Below are positions 10,413 through 18,147 of a DNA stretch of 64,000 bases, piece after piece. Both the position numbers and the translations under genes were made by a program. Origin of the DNA: Vibrio mediterranei (GTDB lineage Bacteria; Pseudomonadota; Gammaproteobacteria; Enterobacterales; Vibrionaceae); NCBI RefSeq assembly GCF_900088415.1, contig NZ_FLLQ01000012.1, forward strand, positions 1 through 64,000, read 5' to 3'. A model generated the notes under the pieces. It made no database searches. It worked only from the letters and a program-made list of their open reading frames with translations, and was not told the origin of the DNA. How positions within the stretch are numbered: the stretch's first letter is position 1; each line of letters starts with the position of its first letter.

Positions 10413-11630
10413 TTAGCTCAATTTGTTCTGCTCTGCTTTACAAACCGCCGCAGTGAACACTACGTCTGTTGAGCTGTTCAGTGCTGTTTCTGCTGAATCC
10501 TGAATCACGCCGATAATAAAGCCAACAGCAACCACTTGCATCGCCACATCGTTCGAAATACCGAATAGACCACATGCTAGAGGGATGAGCAGTAGAGAAC
10601 CACCTGCCACGCCTGATGCGCCGCATGCTGATACTGCAGCAACAATACTCAGTAGCAATGCTGTCAGGATATCAATTTCAATGCCCATAGTATGAACTGC
10701 TGCTAGTGTTAGCACAGTAATTGTAATCGCAGCACCAGCCATGTTAATGGTTGCACCTAGTGGAATAGAGACTGAATAGGTATCTTCATCTAGGTCTAAT
10801 TTTTCACAGAGCGTCATGTTGACTGGAATGTTTGCCGCACTTGAACGAGTGAAGAAAGCCGTTACACCACTTTCACGAAGGCATTGGAATACAAGTGGAT
10901 ATGGATTCTCTTTGGTTTTTACATAAACGATGATTGGGTTCACAACAAGGGCAATGATCGCCATTGCAGTAAGTAGAACGAATAGTAGTTGCGCGTAACC
11001 AGCAAGTGCCGAAAAGCCCGTTGTTGCAAATGTATTAGCTACAAGACCAAAGATACCAAATGGCGCTAGGCGGATAATAAAGCGCACGATCTGTGAAACA
11101 CCATGACTCAGGTCTTCGAACACTGCTTTTGTCGTATCAGATGCGTGGTGTAGTGCTAAACCTAGACCAATTGCCCAAGCTAGAATACCAATATAGTTCG
11201 CGTTCATTAACGCACTGACCGGGTTATCTACAAGCTTAAACAACAACGTGTGAAGGACTTCTGCAATACCTTGAGGTGGTGTTGCACCTTCTGCACCAGC
11301 AACGAGGGTGAGCTCCGTTGGGAAAAGGAAACTTAGTAATACCGCTGTCAATGATGCGGAGAAAGTACCAATTAGATATAACACCACGATTGGGCGCATG
11401 TGAGTGGTTTGGTTTTTCTTTTGATTAGCAATAGAAGCTGCAACAAGAATGAAGACTAAAATTGGGGCAACAGCTTTCAATGCTCCGACAAACAGGCTAC
11501 CAAGCATTCCGAAGCTTTGAGCAGTTGAAGGAGAAGCGAGTGCGAGGATAACACCAAAAACGATACCCGCTAGGATCTGGAGAACCAGGTTGCCATTGGC
11601 ATAGCGAGCTAACAAGCTAGAACTTTGCAT
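10413..11630 (-). CDS. sstT: Serine/threonine:Na+ symporter SstT
   Basis: A 405-residue inner-membrane protein of the dicarboxylate/amino acid:cation symporter (DAACS) family, of normal length for SstT. It takes up serine and threonine with sodium. Visible family marks are many hydrophobic helices, the serine-rich re-entrant motif TRSSAANIPVN and the ATINMAGAAIT segment that form the substrate and Na+ sites. The start is ATG, with a weak upstream AGGG-like site. It appears monocistronic, facing the adhesin gene across a shared terminator. Confidence 0.93.
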   Translation of the reverse strand: MQSSSLLARYANGNLVLQILAGIVFGVILALASPSTAQSFGMLGSLFVGALKAVAPILVFILVAASIANQKKNQTTHMRPIVVLYLIGTFSASLTAVLLSFLFPTELTLVAGAEGATPPQGIAEVLHTLLFKLVDNPVSALMNANYIGILAWAIGLGLALHHASDTTKAVFEDLSHGVSQIVRFIIRLAPFGIFGLVANTFATTGFSALAGYAQLLFVLLTAMAIIALVVNPIIVYVKTKENPYPLVFQCLRESGVTAFFTRSSAANIPVNMTLCEKLDLDEDTYSVSIPLGATINMAGAAITITVLTLAAVHTMGIEIDILTALLLSIVAAVSACGASGVAGGSLLLIPLACGLFGISNDVAMQVVAVGFIIGVIQDSAETALNSSTDVVFTAAVCKAEQNKLS

Positions 11631-12036
11631 TTTTTATCCCTGTATAAGTGGTGCCGGACCTAATGTCGTTTGACGACTCCTATTCGTTTAGATAAGAGTT
11701 TTCGACGAAGATTGGTCGGCTTTATTTTGTAAAAAAGTGTGTTTGCGCGTTTTATATTATCCATGCAAATTAATGTGTCTACATATAATTTATTTTTAGA
11801 TAAAATTTGTGGTATTTGTTGCAATTTATAGTTTATTGTTTTGATAAATGTTACCAAATTGATGTTTTTGTACAACGCAGTATTCAAAACATCAGCGTGA
11901 TAATGAAAATTCTAGAGGGACTGTTGTGTGTCTCATCTGCCCAGTTCTACAGCCAATCCATTCGAAATGATCATAAATGGAATATCGTTTATCAGATACT
12001 GGGTTGTTTTATATGAATTTTTATCAATATTCTCTG
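11631..12036. other. Intergenic region between sstT and the copper pair
   Basis: AT-rich divergent control region of about 400 bp. A short inverted repeat (GTCGT-TTG-ACGAC near 11666-11678) lies in the sstT leader. I see no convincing gene here. The promoter of the copper pair begins at its right edge. Confidence 0.5.
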
Positions 12037-12067
12037 TTGACCCTCCCCCTAGGGTAAAGGTTAGTTT
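12037..12067 (+). promoter_or_regulatory. MerR/CueR-type promoter with operator dyad
   Basis: A -35 box TTGACC (12037-12042) and a possible -10 TAGTTT (12062-12067) are separated by 19 bp, the over-long spacer typical of MerR-family activated promoters. The spacer carries an imperfect dyad from 12040 to 12061, ACC...CCCTAGGG...GGT, like CueR operators. It sits about 33 bp before the CC-peptide gene and cueP, both copper-related in context, so copper induction is likely. No cueR gene is in view. Confidence 0.65.
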
Positions 12068-12099
12068 GGTTCGTAGGCTAACGACAGAAGGGGAACATC

Positions 12100-12213
12100 A
12101 TGGGATGTTGTAATAAAGCGCCAGCAGGCGGCGGAGCAAGTATGGGCACTGCACTTAAATACATCGCAATCATTGGTGTGGTTGTATTCGCTCTTGCTTA
12201 CTTCTTTGGGTGA
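12100..12213 (+). CDS. 37-residue membrane peptide with N-terminal Cys-Cys, upstream of cueP
   Basis: ATG at 12100 gives a 37-residue peptide: a short MGCCNKAPAGGG head with paired cysteines, then one hydrophobic helix (about residues 21-36, IAIIGVVVFALAYFF). The spacing to an upstream AGAAGGGG ribosome site is good, and a MerR-type promoter lies just upstream. The stop codon at 12211-12213 is 5 nt before the cueP ATG, so the two genes are probably co-transcribed and coupled. The cysteine pair suggests a metal-binding inner-membrane peptide, but that is inference; I do not know a named family. Confidence 0.6.
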   Translation: MGCCNKAPAGGGASMGTALKYIAIIGVVVFALAYFFG

Positions 12214-12218
12214 ATACG

Positions 12219-12743
12219 ATGCGTAGATTAATCTTAGTTGCTTCAATGCTAGCGAGTTTTGGTGTGTTTGCGAGTCAAGGTTCAGAGTTTTCCAAACTGA
12301 CACCTCATGAAGCGCTAGACGAGGCGAATGCTATGTTTCGTACTGGTGAAGCTTCTATTCAAGTGAAACCAACAAAGATTGTTGGACAGTTCAAAGATGG
12401 CAGCCTTGGGGCAGTGCCACTTGAGAAGGAGTTCCTAGTCTCAATTGCACCTTATCTAAACAAAATGCACCCTTGTGATATGCACTTACCGACGGGGTGT
12501 ACAGGTGAGTTGCAAAACGAGAAAATGGGCGTCACCGTTTATGATAAGGATAGTCATCGGCAGCTCTTATTCAAAATGGCTAAAACCAATCCTAACGGAT
12601 TCATTGACTTATGGTTACCTAGGGACCGAGAACACCTTGAGATTATAGTGAACTATAAAGGCAAGAAAGCAACCAAAGTGATAGGAACAAGTATTATGGA
12701 TAATACGTGTATTACTGATATGAAATTAGAAAGTGTATCGTAA
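12219..12743 (+). CDS. cueP: CueP-family periplasmic copper-binding protein
   Basis: The ATG at 12219 gives 174 residues with an N-terminal signal peptide (MRRLILVASMLASFGVFA). The rest matches CueP of Salmonella in pattern: PTKIVGQFKDG, then HPCDMHLPTGCTGEL with the conserved cysteines, then NPNGFIDLWLPRD, and a third cysteine near the C-terminus. CueP binds periplasmic copper and helps deliver or buffer it under copper stress. I chose the ATG over an upstream GTG at 12210 because the GTG overlaps the stop of the preceding peptide and would weaken the signal peptide. It is likely copper-induced from the MerR-type promoter upstream. Confidence 0.85.
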   Translation: MRRLILVASMLASFGVFASQGSEFSKLTPHEALDEANAMFRTGEASIQVKPTKIVGQFKDGSLGAVPLEKEFLVSIAPYLNKMHPCDMHLPTGCTGELQNEKMGVTVYDKDSHRQLLFKMAKTNPNGFIDLWLPRDREHLEIIVNYKGKKATKVIGTSIMDNTCITDMKLESVS

Positions 12744-12752
12744 AGCTCTATC

Positions 12753-12783
12753 AAAAAAAGACCGCGTAAAAGCGGTCTTTTGA
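12753..12783. terminator. Bidirectional intrinsic terminator
   Basis: Stem AAAGACCGC / GCGGTCTTT with A-run before and T-run after, between convergent cueP and rsgA-like genes. Confidence 0.85.
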
Positions 12784-12812
12784 TTCATATTTACAACGTT
12801 AAATGACTAATG

Positions 12813-13868
12813 CTAATAGCCTTTTTTACGATGTCGACTCTCGCTTTGAACAGAACGATAAAACTTGCCAAGTTGTTTGTCGTTACTTCTTTTCTCCGCT
12901 AATGAAGCGCTGTTTCTAGCTTGTTCTCGCATGAGTTTAAAGTAGTTATCTACGCGCCTTGCGTCGATATCTCCATTCTCAAGTGCTTTACGCACAGCGC
13001 AGCCGGGTTCATTGGTGTGTTGGCAATCACTAAATCGACACTGCTCGACCAAAAGTTCAACGTCACTAAACGTTTCTGCTAATCCCTCTTCACTCGAGGT
13101 TAGCTGAATTTCCCTCATTCCAGGGGTATCGAGTAACAAACCGCCTTCTGGCATCTTGTGCATCGAGCGAGACGTCGTAGTATGACGACCTTTGCTATCA
13201 TCCTCACGAATTGACCCTGTTGCCTGTGCTTGGTCGTCCATCAGGGTGTTAACCAAAGTGGATTTACCTACGCCAGATGAGCCCATGAAGGCAACGGTTT
13301 GTCCTTTGCCACACCAAGAGCGCAATCCTTGTAATGTATCGCTATCCAGTGCGTTCACAGTTTCTATGATCAAGAATGGGTCAAGCGCTTGTACTTGTTG
13401 TCGCTTGTCATCTACATCGTTACAGAGATCTGCTTTGGTTAGCACGATAACCGCTTCGGATCTCGCTTCATTCACCAGAGTGAGGTAACGCTCTATCCGA
13501 CTTAGATTGAAGTCGTAATTGAGCGAACAAACAATAAAAACCGTGTCTACGTTGGCGGCAATGAATTGCTCATCTACTTTTGAACCAGGCGCTTTGCGAC
13601 TGAACAAAGAACGGCGATCAAGAAGGCGAAGAAATCGATGTTGTTCATCGAGTAAAATCCAGTCACCAACCGTCATCTGAGGATAATGAATGTGATGTTC
13701 TAGATGGAACTCTTGTTGTTCCGTACAGACAACATATCCGCTGCGATGATGCGCAATGACGCGCCCTAGGACGATACCGTCGTATTCTTCTAATGTCAGT
13801 TGCTGTTGAAAAAATGTTTTCCAACCAAGTTCGTTAATTGAGATTGGATGGGTAAAAATAGAACTCAT
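12813..13868 (-). CDS. rsgA: Ribosome small-subunit-dependent GTPase A (RsgA/YjeQ-like)
   Basis: A 351-residue circularly permuted GTPase. An OB-like N-terminal domain is followed by G4 TKAD (residues 144-147), then G1 GSSGVGKST (196-204), then G3 DTPG, the permuted order that defines YjeQ/RsgA. The C-terminal zinc site is visible as C-x4-C-x-H-x5-C (CRFSDCQHTNEPGC). RsgA acts in late 30S maturation. Vibrio genomes usually carry a second, divergent rsgA-like gene apart from the one next to psd, and this stand-alone copy is probably that paralogue. The symbol is therefore by family. Confidence 0.85.
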   Translation of the reverse strand: MSSIFTHPISINELGWKTFFQQQLTLEEYDGIVLGRVIAHHRSGYVVCTEQQEFHLEHHIHYPQMTVGDWILLDEQHRFLRLLDRRSLFSRKAPGSKVDEQFIAANVDTVFIVCSLNYDFNLSRIERYLTLVNEARSEAVIVLTKADLCNDVDDKRQQVQALDPFLIIETVNALDSDTLQGLRSWCGKGQTVAFMGSSGVGKSTLVNTLMDDQAQATGSIREDDSKGRHTTTSRSMHKMPEGGLLLDTPGMREIQLTSSEEGLAETFSDVELLVEQCRFSDCQHTNEPGCAVRKALENGDIDARRVDNYFKLMREQARNSASLAEKRSNDKQLGKFYRSVQSESRHRKKGY

Positions 13869-14407
13869 TGTTAGTACCTAAAAATACACAAAATATGCAA
13901 TTTTAAATAGGGTCAGGTACTTACCGATGTAAGTGTGTGCGGGTGCACTAAGACCCCGGTAAAGGAACACCGGGTAAAGTATGATCGATTTCTAAACGAA
14001 ATGAGAGTGTTGTTTGCTAATTAATTCGCTTTATTAAACCAACTTTACCAAGTGGGTACGCATTACAATCATCAAATTCCTCCAGATAGTGTTTGGTTAG
14101 GTGTCATCGTTAGCGATGATAGCACTAACATCAGAAAAGGCTAGTAGTTGATAATGCAGTGGGTATGGTTGGAGTAAAATTGTGACTTAAATTAGAAAGG
14201 TGTCAAACCATCATTAAGTAGAAATCACGGCTACCTAATGATGGTTCTCAACCCGTTTCAGTACGGGAGAGAGTGTAACTTTGTCATAGAGCAAAGGCAT
14301 CAAATGGCGGTAAGTCATTTATAATTTAAATAACAAAAAAATAAAATGAAACATATCAAAGGACTATAGCTAATATATAGGAAGTGCACATCCATGTGCC
14401 GATTGGA
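13869..14407. other. 540-bp noncoding stretch with hairpins, left edge of the stress region
   Basis: No gene is evident. Structures seen are a CCCGGT/ACCGGG hairpin at 13955-13974; a 16-bp stem with one mismatch and a 9-nt loop at 14206-14246; and immediately after it a CCCGT/ACGGG hairpin at 14253-14268. It separates a conserved gene (rsgA) from the accessory stress genes. It could hold a small RNA or a scar of insertion. Confidence 0.45.
14206..14246. repeat. Long inverted repeat (16-bp arms, 9-nt loop)
   Basis: Left arm 14206-14221 (AACCATCATTAAGTAG) and right arm 14231-14246 pair at 15 of 16 positions. There is no T-run after it, so it is not a standard terminator. It lies about 160 bp beyond the 3' end of the GSP17M-like gene. 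Confidence 0.6.
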
Positions 14408-14908
14408 TTAAAGTGTGCTGCCTTTGTGGTTTAGGACAAAGTTGCGTGCTTTTTTTAGTTGTTCACTTTCACCATCGAATACGACTAAGTACTTGTCAGT
14501 TTTGATGGCGGTTTCATATTTGACAATGGTGTCTTTTGGAATACCAATACTGGCTAATGCTCCACCGATGGCTGTTACTCCGCCTGTTATTGCAGCGCCT
14601 TCAACAGCACCTGCAACAGCAGCCACAATGGGGCCAGCGGCAACAACCGCCCCGATACCCGGTAACCAAAATAAGCCAGAGCCCACAAGTGCGCCCCAAA
14701 TCCCGCCCCAGAAGGCACCTGTTTTCCCCCAGTTTTTGACGCGGTCGCCTGTGTTGTAGAAACCGGTAGCGTGCTCTTCCGTTTCATAGCCCTTCCCAAT
14801 GATAGATATGCACTCTATAGGAAATCCCTGGTCGACTAAGGTGGTTACAATATGTTTTGCATCCAGATGTGTGTGTGCAATTGCGACAACGTTAGAATTA
14901 TTCATCAT
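14408..14908 (-). CDS. GSP17M-like stress protein with glycine-rich hydrophobic core
   Basis: A 166-residue protein. The first 45 residues form an alpha/beta module (NVVAIAHTHLDAKHIVTTL...ISIIGKGY) like the general stress protein 17M domain. The middle (about 65-120) is rich in Gly and Ala with GxxxG-type spacing, suggesting membrane insertion or tight helix packing. A short C-terminal beta/alpha unit (TDKYLVVFDG...KKARNFV) follows. Last gene of the operon HPF - desulforubrerythrin - HdeA-like - this gene; the HdeA-like gene ends 6 nt upstream. The molecular role is unknown; the operon points to stress survival. Confidence 0.7.
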   Translation of the reverse strand: MMNNSNVVAIAHTHLDAKHIVTTLVDQGFPIECISIIGKGYETEEHATGFYNTGDRVKNWGKTGAFWGGIWGALVGSGLFWLPGIGAVVAAGPIVAAVAGAVEGAAITGGVTAIGGALASIGIPKDTIVKYETAIKTDKYLVVFDGESEQLKKARNFVLNHKGSTL

Positions 14909-14914
14909 TGATAC

Positions 14915-15310
14915 CTATAGTAATTTTTCGATTTGTTCCGATTTAGCATCAGCGAGCTGCTTTGCGACAACTTTGTGTACTCGTGCAGCAGGAGCTTTGT
15001 GGCATTGGTCGACGATTTCATCAATTTCAATAGCATCTAATTGAGTGATATCGAACACTTGCACTTCACTATTGGATTTATGATTCCATGCAACTAGGTA
15101 ACCTAACGTTACAGGCATCAGGTCGTAGTCTAATTCGAGGAACTCTGAACACGTCATAGTAGACTCAAAACTAGCTGTAGCAATTGGCTGTGAAAGTGTC
15201 ACTTCACCAGTGTTTTCTGGCTGAGCGTTTGCGGCATAAGCCAAAATCGTAACCAGAGAAAACAAGCCTACGACTCCCTCAAAAACGAGTTTTTTTATAC
15301 GTTTACTCAA
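14915..15310 (-). CDS. HdeA/HdeB-like periplasmic acid-stress chaperone
   Basis: 131 residues. An N-terminal hydrophobic export signal (about residues 7-29, ending AANA) is followed by a region matching the HdeA pattern: TCSEFLELD...MPVTLGYLVAWNHKS, then IDEIVDQCHKAP. The two cysteines (54 and 103, 49 apart) match the disulfide spacing of HdeA (48 apart). HdeA unfolds at low pH and protects periplasmic proteins. The start is TTG at 15308-15310, preceded at the right distance by a strong AGGAG; no ATG fits. It sits in an operon with a desulforubrerythrin and a hibernation factor. Two decarboxylases elsewhere in the region support an acid role. Similarity was judged by eye, so family membership is probable, not certain. 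Confidence 0.68.
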   Translation of the reverse strand: MSKRIKKLVFEGVVGLFSLVTILAYAANAQPENTGEVTLSQPIATASFESTMTCSEFLELDYDLMPVTLGYLVAWNHKSNSEVQVFDITQLDAIEIDEIVDQCHKAPAARVHKVVAKQLADAKSEQIEKLL

Positions 15311-15322
15311 AATTACTCCTGG

Positions 15323-15994
15323 CTATAAAATCGCAATCCGGTGGCTAGTTTCCGCCATTCGTCTTTGATAAGTTTTATCATGGTGACAAACGGGACACTC
15401 ATCGAATGCCTTGGGGCTGATGTGTGTGTGACCACACTTTTCACAAATCCATTCAGTTGGTATTAGGCTCTCGAATTCAAAACCTGACTCAAGTCGATAG
15501 AGTAAATTAGATAAACGCTCATCATGCGTTTTCTCAATCGCCCCTATATTAAGAAAGTGACCCGCGACTACTGAATCACCGTGCGAGTTGCAGAGTTCAG
15601 ACAACTCAGGATAAAACGCGACAGATTCAAAACTTTCGCCATCGATGCTGTCTTTTAACGCAGCGGCAATATCGGTTAAGCGAGATCCTAACGTGCGTTG
15701 TTCTATATGTTTGAAATGAAGTTTGGCGTGTACCAGTTCATTGGCGGCAATATGTGCAAGCTGATCAGCGATATGGTGATAGCCTGACTTTCGCGCGAGC
15801 TTCGAGTATAAGTTATACTTCGTAAACGCCACTGCCTCGCCTTCAAAGGCTTTCTTAAGATAGATAGAGACGCTATCCATCTCTTTCACTTGCATTGACT
15901 GCTGGCAACACGTCAATTGACCACCGCCAACACATGTCACTTCGACTTCATTGCCACACAGGTTGCAATGATATGTTTGGTATTTTTCTATCAT
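15323..15994 (-). CDS. Desulforubrerythrin-type peroxide-reducing protein
   Basis: 223 residues with three iron-binding modules in order. An N-terminal desulforedoxin-like FeCys4 site (C10-x2-C13 and C29-C30) comes first. A central ferritin-like four-helix diiron domain follows, with EGEAVAFTKY, ANELVHAKLHF and IEKTHDE supplying Glu/His ligands. A C-terminal rubredoxin site (CEKCGH...CPVCHH) completes it. This is the architecture described as desulforubrerythrin in Campylobacter. It reduces hydrogen peroxide in the cytoplasm using electrons passed through the Fe-S4 centres. It lies 10 nt downstream of the hibernation factor gene and is probably in one transcript with it. Confidence 0.85.
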   Translation of the reverse strand: MIEKYQTYHCNLCGNEVEVTCVGGGQLTCCQQSMQVKEMDSVSIYLKKAFEGEAVAFTKYNLYSKLARKSGYHHIADQLAHIAANELVHAKLHFKHIEQRTLGSRLTDIAAALKDSIDGESFESVAFYPELSELCNSHGDSVVAGHFLNIGAIEKTHDERLSNLLYRLESGFEFESLIPTEWICEKCGHTHISPKAFDECPVCHHDKTYQRRMAETSHRIAIL

Positions 15995-16004
15995 TGGCAG
16001 ACCG

Positions 16005-16322
16005 TTACATTGGTTCGTTGTGGTGATGGTTCTGATGTTTAGCAGACAGCTTAGTCTTGTGTTTTTCTAATGAGTGTAAAACTGCTTGGGTCGCTTCTTG
16101 CAGAGCAATTGCGAATGTCGCGTTAGACTTTTTGGTGAAGAACTGTTCATGATCGAGATGTACAGTAAGCTCAACTTCGAACAGACGATAACTCTCATGA
16201 TAGATAATATGGCATTTTTCTTGATCGATAGAATGAAAGTGCCCTTGAATATGAGCAAACTTCTCTTCGATAAGTGTTTTCATAGATGGAGTGATATCAA
16301 CGTGCATAGATGTGATTTGCAT
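16005..16322 (-). CDS. Short ribosome hibernation promoting factor (HPF/RaiA family), copy 1
   Basis: 105 residues matching the short HPF/YfiA beta-alpha-beta-beta-beta-alpha fold: MQITSMHVDITPSMKTLIEEKF, then HIIYHESYRLFEVELTVHL, then a C-terminal helix TQAVLHSLEKHKTKL and a His-rich tail. HPF family proteins bind the 30S decoding centre and help store ribosomes as inactive dimers or stalled monomers in stress. Probably not the housekeeping hpf, which usually lies beside rpoN. First gene of a four-gene stress operon; the promoter must lie in the 330-bp divergent gap to the universal stress gene. Confidence 0.8.
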   Translation of the reverse strand: MQITSMHVDITPSMKTLIEEKFAHIQGHFHSIDQEKCHIIYHESYRLFEVELTVHLDHEQFFTKKSNATFAIALQEATQAVLHSLEKHKTKLSAKHQNHHHNEPM

Positions 16323-16653
16323 TTATATTTCCCATTAAAATAGATACGTGAGTATTAGTGTTTTTAGGTGAGGCAAAATATTAAAACAAACCGCTTACCT
16401 CTAAATCATTAGTAGGTAAACACTGTATAAATTAAAAATATTCATTTTAAAACAGTTGGTTATGTGGTCTTGTTGATGGGCGTTTAGCTTTTGTTTTGGT
16501 TTTTTAGGTTTTATTAAAAAAACAGTTCTTTCCAGTGGAAATACTATCAGGATATTATCGCTATCTTATTTATTAGATTCTTCCTCGTATTAACTTAAAG
16601 AATGTTTGGATTAAAAATCCACCAATCAATAGATTGAAAATTCTTGAGGTAAT
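16323..16653. other. Divergent promoter region, HPF operon and usp
   Basis: AT-rich, no gene. It contains a run of CTATC-type repeats and TATTAGAT (16540-16578) that resembles the block in front of the two membrane-regulator genes (see findings). Confidence 0.5.
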
Positions 16654-17079
16654 ATGAAATACAAAAATATACTTTTAGCGATAGACTTCGAGCATAGTGA
16701 CGCTGAGCTCATCAAAAATGCCACTGACCTAGCATTTAGCTTAGGAGCGACAATCAGTCTGGTTTACGTTCACCCAAATGTGGAATACAACCCATATTCT
16801 TTAGCATACTGGGGAGATATTTATAGAGAGTTTGTTGCCGAACTTGAGCAAAAACACGATACAAAGGAGCTGGAATTTATCGTGAGTGCCTACCCGATCT
16901 CGAAGGAAAATATCTACATTAAAAACGGTGATGTTAGCCGGGAGATGCATGCTGTAATAGAAATTGTGGACGCTGATCTGATTATACTGGGCAAGCATCA
17001 TAGTGTGGTCAATATGGAAGGAACGTTAGAAAGAAGCATGCGAAGCGTAGCAGGTTTAGATGTGTTGCTCGTTTCTTAG
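16654..17079 (+). CDS. Universal stress protein, UspA family
   Basis: 141 residues, one Usp domain. YKNILLAIDFEHS at the N-terminus forms the first strand and nucleotide-loop region, and the C-terminal ADLIILGKHH followed by GTLERSMRSV resembles the G-x2-G-x9-G-(S/T) ATP loop only loosely. It may therefore be a non-ATP-binding UspA-type member. GAGG precedes the ATG at the proper distance. Cytoplasmic and stress-induced by family. Transcribed away from the HPF operon from a shared AT-rich region. Confidence 0.85.
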   Translation: MKYKNILLAIDFEHSDAELIKNATDLAFSLGATISLVYVHPNVEYNPYSLAYWGDIYREFVAELEQKHDTKELEFIVSAYPISKENIYIKNGDVSREMHAVIEIVDADLIILGKHHSVVNMEGTLERSMRSVAGLDVLLVS

Positions 17080-17343
17080 GTTTAATTTGCCGCATGTTTT
17101 AACTCATTGATAAAAATGCGGTGAGCCACTGATCAACGCCTGTTCTCGCTTCTGTCGACTTCAGCTATATGGAAAAGCAGCATGTCATCTGTCTTATGCT
17201 TATGGAGACATCATTCGGCGTTGGTTTGGTTGAGTTCTCAAAGTGGCAGTCATTTGTGGAAAAACATTAACTATCATGAAGTTAAATGTATTGAGAAAAT
17301 TATTAGAACAATTGCTCTAAATACAATGTAAAGAGGTAAAGAT

Positions 17344-17568
17344 ATGTCGAGCGAAGTGGGCGTTGATGAACATATAATCTTAGGTGATTACTGCACGTTT
17401 ACTAAAAGAATGAACAGTGAGCCCACTGAAGTATTGAATGAATGTGATGGTAATGCAATTGCTGTATTGTCCAAGAATACGTTAGTCTACTACGCAGTCC
17501 CGATTGGACTGTTTGAAAAGATGTTAGCGGCATATGATGCGAGTTTATTCAACTTAATTGGCAGCTAA
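17344..17568 (+). CDS. Small protein of unknown function (74 residues)
   Basis: ATG at 17344 with a clear AGAGG site 9 nt upstream. The product is a small, mildly acidic, soluble protein with no signal peptide or membrane helix. I recognise no family. It sits alone between usp and the second hibernation factor, with 264 bp of empty sequence upstream. A GC-rich inverted repeat without T-run (17580-17598) follows the stop. Confidence 0.55.
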   Translation: MSSEVGVDEHIILGDYCTFTKRMNSEPTEVLNECDGNAIAVLSKNTLVYYAVPIGLFEKMLAAYDASLFNLIGS

Positions 17569-17692
17569 GTCGATCATCGGCCTCGCAGGATGCGAGGCTA
17601 TCGGAAACATCAATCCAATAATGCCGACTCTTCCTATCCATAAACCACCCAGCTCATTTACATCCATCTTTCTTGCATAATCCAACCCAACG

Positions 17693-18061
17693 TTAGTAAG
17701 TAATTTTTGCTGAACGCCTCGCCTTGCCGCTACTCAAAAATCGTAGAATTTTCTGAAGTTTAGAACGAAAAAACTGTTTAGCGGCTAACTTGTTTTCATA
17801 TTTTTCGATTTTGTAATATAGCGACAGAAAAGCGTCTTCAATAGCATTATCGAGTAGCAAATCAGTGCGAAGGACATAGAAAGATTGTGTTTCTAAGTGC
17901 ACCTTTAACGACACCTCATAATCGCCAAAACCATTATGAAAGACGACCTCACAACGACTAAAGAGTAGGTCTAAATTACGGCCCACTAAGTGTTGATATT
18001 TATCTGCAATAAGTGATGTCGTTTTAGGTGGGAGCTGCACGTTTTTACTTGTTATTTTCAT
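17693..18061 (-). CDS. HPF/RaiA-family hibernation factor, divergent copy 2
   Basis: 122 residues aligned by eye with the copy at 16005-16322: MKITSKNVQLPPKTTSLIADKYQHL, then CEVVFHNGFGDYEVSLKVHLETQSFYV, then DAFLSLYYKIEKYENKLAAK. The C-terminal 25 residues are Arg/Lys-rich (KLQKILRFLSSGKARRSAK), an added basic tail absent from the first copy. Probably binds ribosomes. The tail may change its contact with rRNA or the dimer partner, which is inference. Lies upstream of tolC on the same strand, 86 bp apart from it. Confidence 0.7.
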   Translation of the reverse strand: MKITSKNVQLPPKTTSLIADKYQHLVGRNLDLLFSRCEVVFHNGFGDYEVSLKVHLETQSFYVLRTDLLLDNAIEDAFLSLYYKIEKYENKLAAKQFFRSKLQKILRFLSSGKARRSAKITY

Positions 18062-18147
18062 TGTTAATCCGAAGTTTTGTTCATGTTCCTTGTAGAAAAC
18101 ATGCCCATGCCAGTCAATGGATGGGCGTAATTGATGAAGGAACTGCT

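Noticed and set aside
17169..17270. 33-residue open frame between usp and the 74-residue gene
   Set aside because: No ribosome site and no recognisable feature; likely chance.
17580..17598. GCCTCGCA/TGCGAGGC hairpin after the 74-residue gene
   Set aside because: No T-run on either side; cannot be called a terminator with confidence.
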